Shown: positions 58,063 to 64,000 of the stretch, piece after piece
Position numbering within the stretch: the first letter of the stretch is position 1
How the letters are laid out: every line of letters begins with the position of its first letter
Assembly: GCA_032622095.1 (NCBI GenBank)
Contig: CP136061.1
Location: 174,989,692-175,053,691 of the forward strand
Length of the DNA stretch: 64,000 nucleotides
Source: Siphonodentalium dalli
Taxonomy: Eukaryota > Mollusca > Scaphopoda > Gadilida > Siphonodentaliidae
Direction: 5' to 3'
The notes under the pieces: generated by a model
Database searches by the model: none
Seen by the model: only the letters and a program-made list of their open reading frames with translations
Told to the model about the DNA's origin: nothing
Program-made: the position numbers and the translations under genes

Positions 58063-58385
58063 AATTTGACGGCATGGGTGGTTGGCCGCTCAAAATAATC
58101 CATAGAAACACCCCTACCCCCGAGCGGCTGAAAATGGCGCATGGACCCTTTTCGAGAACAAAGGTGGATTTCGGCCAATTTACGGCATGGTGGGTGGCCC
58201 GCCAAAAATACCCCGTAGAAACACCTATATCCCCGACCCATCACCACCGGACGGTACCTCACTGAAGAGCTGAACAATGAGGTACGGACCATTTTCTAGA
58301 ATGCTAAGGATTTCGGCCAATTTGACGGCATGGGTGGATGACCCGCGTCAAATACCCCTAGAAACATTCCAAAAACGACACAAAT
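58063..58385 (-). repeat. Inverted copy of the 12.6 kb GGGTGG repeat
   Basis: GGCATGGGTGG with a preceding AATTTGACGG occurs at about 58063, 58177 and 58319, with GGCCAATTT and CGGACCATTTTC phrases. These are the reverse complements of phrases at 12690-12760. Confidence 0.75.
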
Positions 58386-59520
58386 TGTGTCGGTTTATTA
58401 TGGTAGTTCATTTTGTTTTTACTTTTTTAAACCAGCGTTTTTTTCTCAATCAAAATGTCTAGACTTCGATTTTTGAAAAAATAACGATACTGTGGTGTCA
58501 GAGGTTTAATTTTTTCACACTTTTCCGCTTGGCCCACTTTTTCGTCAAATACATGCTTCTTATGTGCGGACTTTCGCTTTCAATTTATTGAAACTATTTC
58601 ATATACATACATGTACAGGTACACATAATCCATTTTAATAGATATTATATTTTAAAATTGAATGAATGGGAGTCAGCATATCCCGTCCAATCCCCAACCC
58701 TGCCGCCCCTTAGTCGCTAAGTTTGGTATCATAATTTCGGAACGGAACTATATACGGTGTTGTATTAGCTTCTGGTTTGGTATATACATAAGTTCGTGTC
58801 TATTCTGTTGTATCAGATCTTACCATATAAAACTCTCATTATCACTGGATATGTCACAAGTGAATAATTATGATATAAACGGCCCTCACTGTCCTATTGT
58901 TATAACAATTCATTATTACGCTTTAATCAACTGACATGTATTGTAAAGTGTTCTGACTTAATGCATGTGCAATGACGTTGTCGGCTATTCGAAAAATATA
59001 CCCAAATATGTGTTAAAGTGCAGACCAATTCACCATTGTGTTGTATTCAAGAATACGAAGCACACCAGAATTAAGCAAATGGTGTATGAAATGTACAGGT
59101 GTAGTAACCATGCACATGTCATCCCCCAATATTTAAATGTCATGACAATCTAATAAATTAGTATTAAAAAACCCCAACTTGTTCATTACTTCGCTATATA
59201 GGTCCGCAATGGCCCTGGGCTATTAACAAAAATGAAGACATGTAATGAGGAATGTTAAAATACGTACATATTAACAAGATTGTCCAGAATAAAAATCTAT
59301 CCAGTTGGTACATGAATTCTACAGGTACCCCGTTTCAATGCGCGGGACAATCATTACCCAGATGAGCATCAACACTCAGTAACCATCTACTGCTCCCCCG
59401 GGGACAGGGGAGGTATAAACACAATGTGGCTGGCATACTGACAATATTTTTCACTGCTAATAATCAGGTACCCTTTTCATCGCGTGCATATGGTGGAGCG
59501 AAATGAGCGACCTTGTTTAA
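58386..59520. other. No gene recognised
   Basis: Frames of 90 (58662-58934) and 62 residues (58965-59153) follow each other in the same direction, but neither shows a known domain. AT-rich. Confidence 0.35.
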
Positions 59521-60640
59521 GGGTCAAACTTGGCGCAAAATACGAACAGATTACAATCCGAGAATTGTGAATTAGTCAATAGCCACACTTTAAGGGGGGA
59601 ATTACTGTCCAAAAAATATCGAGGTAACCCGTTTATAACCGAAGTAGTGTCTGGCATCAAAATTAACCCTAATTTTTTTTTTAAATCAGCTTTTGTTGCT
59701 AAATTGCAGACTGTGTGAGTTCATACGTGGCCCATTTTGGTGTAAATTCGTCGATAGCCACCATAGGGTGAACTCACTGTCAAATAGTACCTGGGAGGCC
59801 ATTATCACATCACCAGAATCCTGCAATCCCACCGGGATACCGATAAGAGTGAGATTTGGGGTAAAAAATTCTATCTAAATTCGCAATAGCATAGATCTCA
59901 CACAATCATGAATTCGGCAACATGCTAGTGTCCTTTAGAAATTCAGATTACTTACGCCCAATTTTTGGCCGGGTATAATGGGCTATCTGATACTTTTTTG
60001 ACAGCAATTTTAGCCTGAGGTTGCTATGGACGAATTCACACTCAAATAGCATATATCGGTCTATTACAATCGGGAGGAAAGCAACATTTTACGACTCTAC
60101 GTACGCCCAATTTGTGGCCGGAAATAATTTGCTAGCCGGATACGTTTTTGACAGTGATTTGGCTCGATGGTGGTTCTGGTCGAATTCACCACAAAAAGGC
60201 ACAGATCTCTCACAATCAGGAATTCATGAACATTTTAGGGTTCGTTTGAATTCCACACTCTACTTACGCCCAATTTGTGGCCGGGTAAAATGGGCTACCT
60301 GGGTAACTTTCCGATAGTAATTCGCCCTAAATTTGTTATGTATGAATTCACCTCCACTTGCATAGGTCTCCCACGATCAGGAATTTAGCAACAGTTTAGG
60401 CGTCAGACTCTACTTACGCCCAATTTGTGGCCGGTTATTATGGGTTACTTCGGTATTTTTTTTACAGTGATTGGCTATGGACGAACTCACACCAAAAAGT
60501 ACCACAAATATGATATATCCCCAACAATCGGATATTTAGCAACATTTTTGGGTCTGTTTTGACGCCAGACTTCACTTATACAAGTGACCAGAGCTAATAG
60601 GCTACCGAGGATTTTTTTTGTTTTTGACTTGCCCCAAGGG
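59521..60640 (+). repeat. Diverged ~155-bp tandem array
   Basis: TACGCCCAATTTGTGGCCGG or a variant lies at 59953, 60102, 60265 and 60415, with weaker units before (59724) and after (60575). Each unit also holds GAATTCAC and CAGGAATTTAGCAACA phrases. Frames at 59530-60317 are translated repeat. Confidence 0.8.
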
Positions 60641-60678
60641 TGACTATGGGTGAATTCTATAATATAATAGCCTACCTG

Positions 60679-60707
60679 TGGGGGGGGGGGGGGGGGTGGG
60701 GGGGTAG
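60679..60707. other. Long G homopolymer, nearly pure
   Basis: G18, T, then G6 at the end of the 155-bp array, followed by C-rich stretches at about 60761 and 60802. Length likely uncertain. Confidence 0.8.
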
Positions 60708-61012
60708 TAAAATATTTGTAGGAAGGTATGCCATTTTTTTGAATCTGTCATTTTCGGGGACCCACCACCCCCCAAACCTGCAAAACAAATATTTTTTACA
60801 CCGCCCCCAAAATTTCACTAATTTAGGTCCGAAACAGCATAAAAACCTACATATATTGCTCGTACCACTGGGAACTTATCACAATTAGTCCAAATTCCCT
60901 TGCTGACATTTTGTAAACACGTCCGTGATATATCAGTTGTTGAGCTCCAATTCAACTAGAGTTGACATATTTTGAAATTAGATACACAAGCAGAGGAGAT
61001 TTATACCGGTAT

Positions 61013-61565
61013 GGTGGCTGGTTTAGGAAAAGGGAAATAGCTAATTCGTGCCCACGAAATAACTAATTCGTGGCCACGAAATAACTAATTCGTGGCCACG
61101 AAATAACTAATTGACCTTTGCATATATCCAGATACCTTTACAGCTACTGGTTACACTTGCACCAGGTGCAATGCATACGATCGCAGAGAAGCTACTATAA
61201 ACCCCTTACGGCGTGGGACCTGGGCTCTATGGGGATATGAACGTCCGATATAAACTAGACCAGAGAGAACGGGGAACACGGGTTAGGTGGCTCCAAGACA
61301 AACTGAATATTCATTAGTTTCTACCAAAAGGGGTCGAATGGGAATGACATTTCTCTCGGCCTATTGACCGATTTAAGTCAAATAAGGGGTTGTAGGGTGG
61401 CCCCAAAAACAAAGGGGTCAAATAGGGTAACCATTATTTCTCGGCCACTGACCGATATAGATCAAATAAAGGGTGGTGTATTCGGTGGCTCGCAAAGCAA
61501 GCTAAATTTTCACACCTTCAGCCCACCTCGAACGAAAATGATAACTGATCAGAGGGGTCCATATA
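61013..61565 (+). repeat. Half copy of the TTCGTGGCCACGAA element
   Basis: Reverse complement of about 50915-51521. Starts GGTGGCTGGTTTAGGA, then three TTCGTGGCCACGAAATAACTAA-type repeats (61043-61105), then GACCTTTGCATATATCC and GAGAAGCTACTATAAACCCC. It lacks the other inverted end, so it is a truncated copy. Confidence 0.8.
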
Positions 61566-61598
61566 CAAGGAGTTCAATCTAAAAAAAAAAATTTTTAA

Positions 61599-61885
61599 GA
61601 GTTGTGTCCCTGGCTCTGTCCCTATTTGACCCAGTGACCCCATTTGAACAAATCTGAACCCCAGTCACCCAAGGACCCTCTATACCAAATATAAGCTAAA
61701 TCGGCCCGATGGTTCTTGAGAATAAGTCATTCTAAGAATTACTTTGGAGGAATAGAGTTATGGCCCTGCTTTCGCAACTATTTGACCGAGTGACCTCATT
61801 TGAACAAATCTGAATGTGACGGACGACGGATGAGGAGTGATTGACTACAGCTCCACCGGAGACTTCATCTCAGGTGAGCTAAAAA
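61599..61885 (+). repeat. AGCTCACCTGAG-type dispersed repeat
   Basis: Inverted partner of 950-1300. Ends GACGGACGACGGATGAGG then CTCAGGTGAGCT at 61870-61881. Shares CATTTGAACAAATCTGA at two points about 170 bases apart. Confidence 0.7.
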
Positions 61886-62975
61886 TTTAAAAACAATGAC
61901 CGGCCAAATACAGCTAGCCGACAATTTAGAACAAAAATACTGTTATGCCAATTTGCCTAATTAATAATTAATTGTAGTTTCGACTCTCTGTTGTGTATTA
62001 GAGTTAATTCTTTTGTTTACGCAATATCTTGACTGGAGGGATTTTAGCAAGCGGTCCGCGGAGAGAAATAATAAACTTTTCAAGTGAACTGAAGTTGATT
62101 AATTCCTTCTAAATTGTTAAAATATTACAGCGTATAGCTACGGCTTGTGATAGAACCCTCTGTTGATTGGTATGTGTCGTGGTATTGTGATTTTAGTAAT
62201 GTTTAGTTTACTGGCAGTCGTGTACTTCTCCACACAAAAGGCTTCGTGGGAAGAAACGGAGATGAAGAATAATTATGACAAATATAAGCCATCATGATGT
62301 TTTAACCAGCACCTTTTTAGTCACGCCCCATTGGTTTTTAATTGCACTCCAATGATGCACAATGGTATGACAATATTTCAGTGGTATAAAATAGCTTCCA
62401 AAATTTGTACCCGAAGAAGCTAGAAGGCCCAACTTTTATTCTTGCAAAAACAGCTCAATTTCGTTCCGCACTATATTCCGCATAAATGATCTCATTTCAC
62501 TCACTTTTATCATTTCAAAGTACACTTTAATTATCATTATTCGTTATATAATCTAATATTCCAGCAAATCCAGTTCATAATCAGCACATTCAACAAGTTT
62601 TTATTTAATGATCACTATTTATTTATCGCATAAGGCATTTATAATCGGAGAGATAATGATATTTCATATCAACTCGTTGTGCGATTGGCAGAATTATTTT
62701 AAGCTCCACCCACCGCTGTCACCAGTTAGAAAAACAAAAGTATCTAATATCATAAGAATCCAGATAACAAACTTAAATTCAATAGCTCAAATAGTTTGTT
62801 TATGGAAGAATATAAGTTGATATGTTTAATGTCCACAAGTTTTATGTCCACAAGCTCCGTCTCTATTTGACCAGCCATTCCCATTTGAAAGAAGAGCATC
62901 GCTGGAGTGTGGCTGATTATACTCCCTGTTAGTTTACTTGTAAAATTTGGATTAAATCAATTAAAAAGCACCGTA
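61886..62975. other. No gene recognised
   Basis: AT-rich. Small frames only; the 70-residue frame at 62608-62820 has no known domain. Confidence 0.35.
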
Positions 62976-63245
62976 AGTCATGCAAAAATAATTGGATGGA
63001 ACCCATATTCGAACTTGGCCTGTATTTTTGGTTGAGAAACATACATTTTATAATTTGAATCAATTAATCCAAACTAGAGTTATCAGTCGGAAACCAAAAC
63101 ATTAAGAAATCGGGAAAAGTCGAAAAAGGGATGCAACTCATGTAAAAATAATTGGATGGTAGTTTTGGCTCCAAAATACTCTTGGGTTCCGATCAATTAA
63201 TGCATTCTCTGAACTTAATATCGGTCAGAAACTAAAATGTTATAT
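62976..63245 (+). repeat. Two ~160-bp units, AAAAAGGG family
   Basis: GCAAAAATAATTGGATGG-like phrases at 62981 and 63141 (spacing 160), with GAAAAAGGGATGCAACTC and AACTAGAGTTATCAGTCGG. A remnant of the family at 17.9 and 54.5 kb. Confidence 0.65.
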
Positions 63246-63396
63246 ATCTTTTCAACTTACCTGACCAGCTGCTTTGAAAACAGGAACCTTAATGTCCAAT
63301 ATAGAATCCTGTAAACAATAAACATTGATCCATTCATGTTTTTAGTGAGGGACAGGGTAGATAGTAATGAGATATGGTGAGGGCCGAATGCTCTGC

Positions 63397-63640
63397 TAAG
63401 GGAGCATGTCAAAACCTCTTTCGCATATGCGAAAAAAATGCGATAAAACCTGATAAAACTGTGAAAAATGGGACGTCATTGACGTTGTTTTTTTCGACAT
63501 TATCGGAGTTTTTTCGTCGTCTTGGTTCGATGTTTTCACAAATTATCGCAGTTTTGCTCAAATGTTCGCTGTTTTGTTTCAACATATTTTCGCAGTGTTT
63601 GTTTTCGTCAAGATCGCAGCATTTTTCAATCAATATTGTC
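63397..63640 (+). repeat. Head plus TTTCGCATATGCGAAA words
   Basis: The head TAAGGGAGCATGTCAAAACC (63397-63416) is followed within four bases by the perfect 16-bp palindrome TTTCGCATATGCGAAA, then by TGCGATAAAAC, ATCGCAGTTTTG, TTCGCTGTTTTG, TTTTCGCAGTG and ATCGCAGC. The 99- and 74-residue frames on opposite strands reflect the self-complementary words. Confidence 0.65.
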
Positions 63641-63739
63641 GATATGATTGGCAGGACAGTTTGTGTTCAATAAATACTCCATGGTCGCAGTTTTATACCG
63701 ATGTGTCGCGAACGGGAAGATGTCGCTGAAATTGCTCAG

Positions 63740-63890
63740 ATCGGAGTTTTTCTCATAAGAATTCCAATGAATTAATCAGAGTTTTCTCCGATAGGAAAAC
63801 AATTCCGATTTGATCGAAGTTCTATGTATTAGTAGGCCTAAATTTCTCCGATCTACTGAAATCTCCGATTTGGTTAATATCGGACAATTC
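63740..63890 (+). repeat. ATCGGAGTTTTTCTC words, second locus
   Basis: ATCGGAGTTTTTCTC, CAGAGTTTTCTCCGAT, TTCCGATTTGATCGAAG, TTTCTCCGATC and ATCTCCGATTT repeat the word of 20284-20760. It lies directly after the TTTCGCA cluster and may be the same element's continuation, cut by the window end. Confidence 0.55.
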
Positions 63891-64000
63891 AAACTTCGTT
63901 TAATAATGAACTAGTATTAATATAAGATTAAAGTCCCAAATAAATGATTCCCAGACCCGATTTATACAATAGGATAGGCCTACACAATCATTTCCTACAT

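Overview
The window looks like nuclear DNA of an animal, probably a marine invertebrate. The evidence is indirect: AT-rich non-coding sequence, a tRNA-derived SINE, a higher-order satellite array, many MITE-like hairpins, and long repeats ending in GACGGACGG plus a hairpin. To my knowledge that last repeat style is common in molluscs and some other marine invertebrates; a species cannot be named from sequence alone. No operon, ribosome binding site or long open frame suggests a prokaryote. No host gene could be supported. Open frames are all under 150 codons, most lie in repeats, and the only coding hints are a doubtful reverse-transcriptase-like scrap (51.6 kb) and a possible exon inside a large inverted repeat (46.5-46.8 kb).

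Layout. 0-4.7 kb: a piggyBac-type MITE, an AGCTCACCTGAG-type repeat, and an ATCGGT word cluster. 4.7-10.2 kb: a 5.5 kb element with inverted ends and a TA duplication, carrying a tandem array of ~163-bp units (6.4-9.6 kb). 10.4-21.5 kb: a series of short-word clusters, tandem arrays, hairpins and a SINE. 21.5-26.0 kb: a palindrome with near-identical 1.5 kb arms, cut by a 100-N gap. 26.1-37.0 kb: a satellite of ~600-bp monomers, 18 in a row, with a three-monomer higher-order period of 1,797 bp. 37-42.9 kb: word clusters and an old repeat split by a ~1.9 kb insertion. 43.1-48.3 kb: a 5.2 kb inverted-repeat element, followed by a third, shortened copy. 49.6-64 kb: dispersed tandem arrays, a 1.1 kb inverted-end element built on CACGAA words, a segmental duplication, and two more word clusters.

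The strongest candidate for something undescribed is a set of clusters that share a head close to TAAGGRRNCATCTCAAAAC. Each head is followed at once by a cluster of a different short, often palindromic word (ATCGGTACCGAT, ATCGGGATCCCGAT, TTTCGCATATGCGAAA, CACGGTGA and others). The head stays similar while the word changes from locus to locus. A second pattern is that at least eleven tandem repeats, mostly with unrelated sequence, have periods of about 150-175 bp, and several carry a YY1-like AAGATGGCGGC motif once per unit. All counts and alignments were made by eye.
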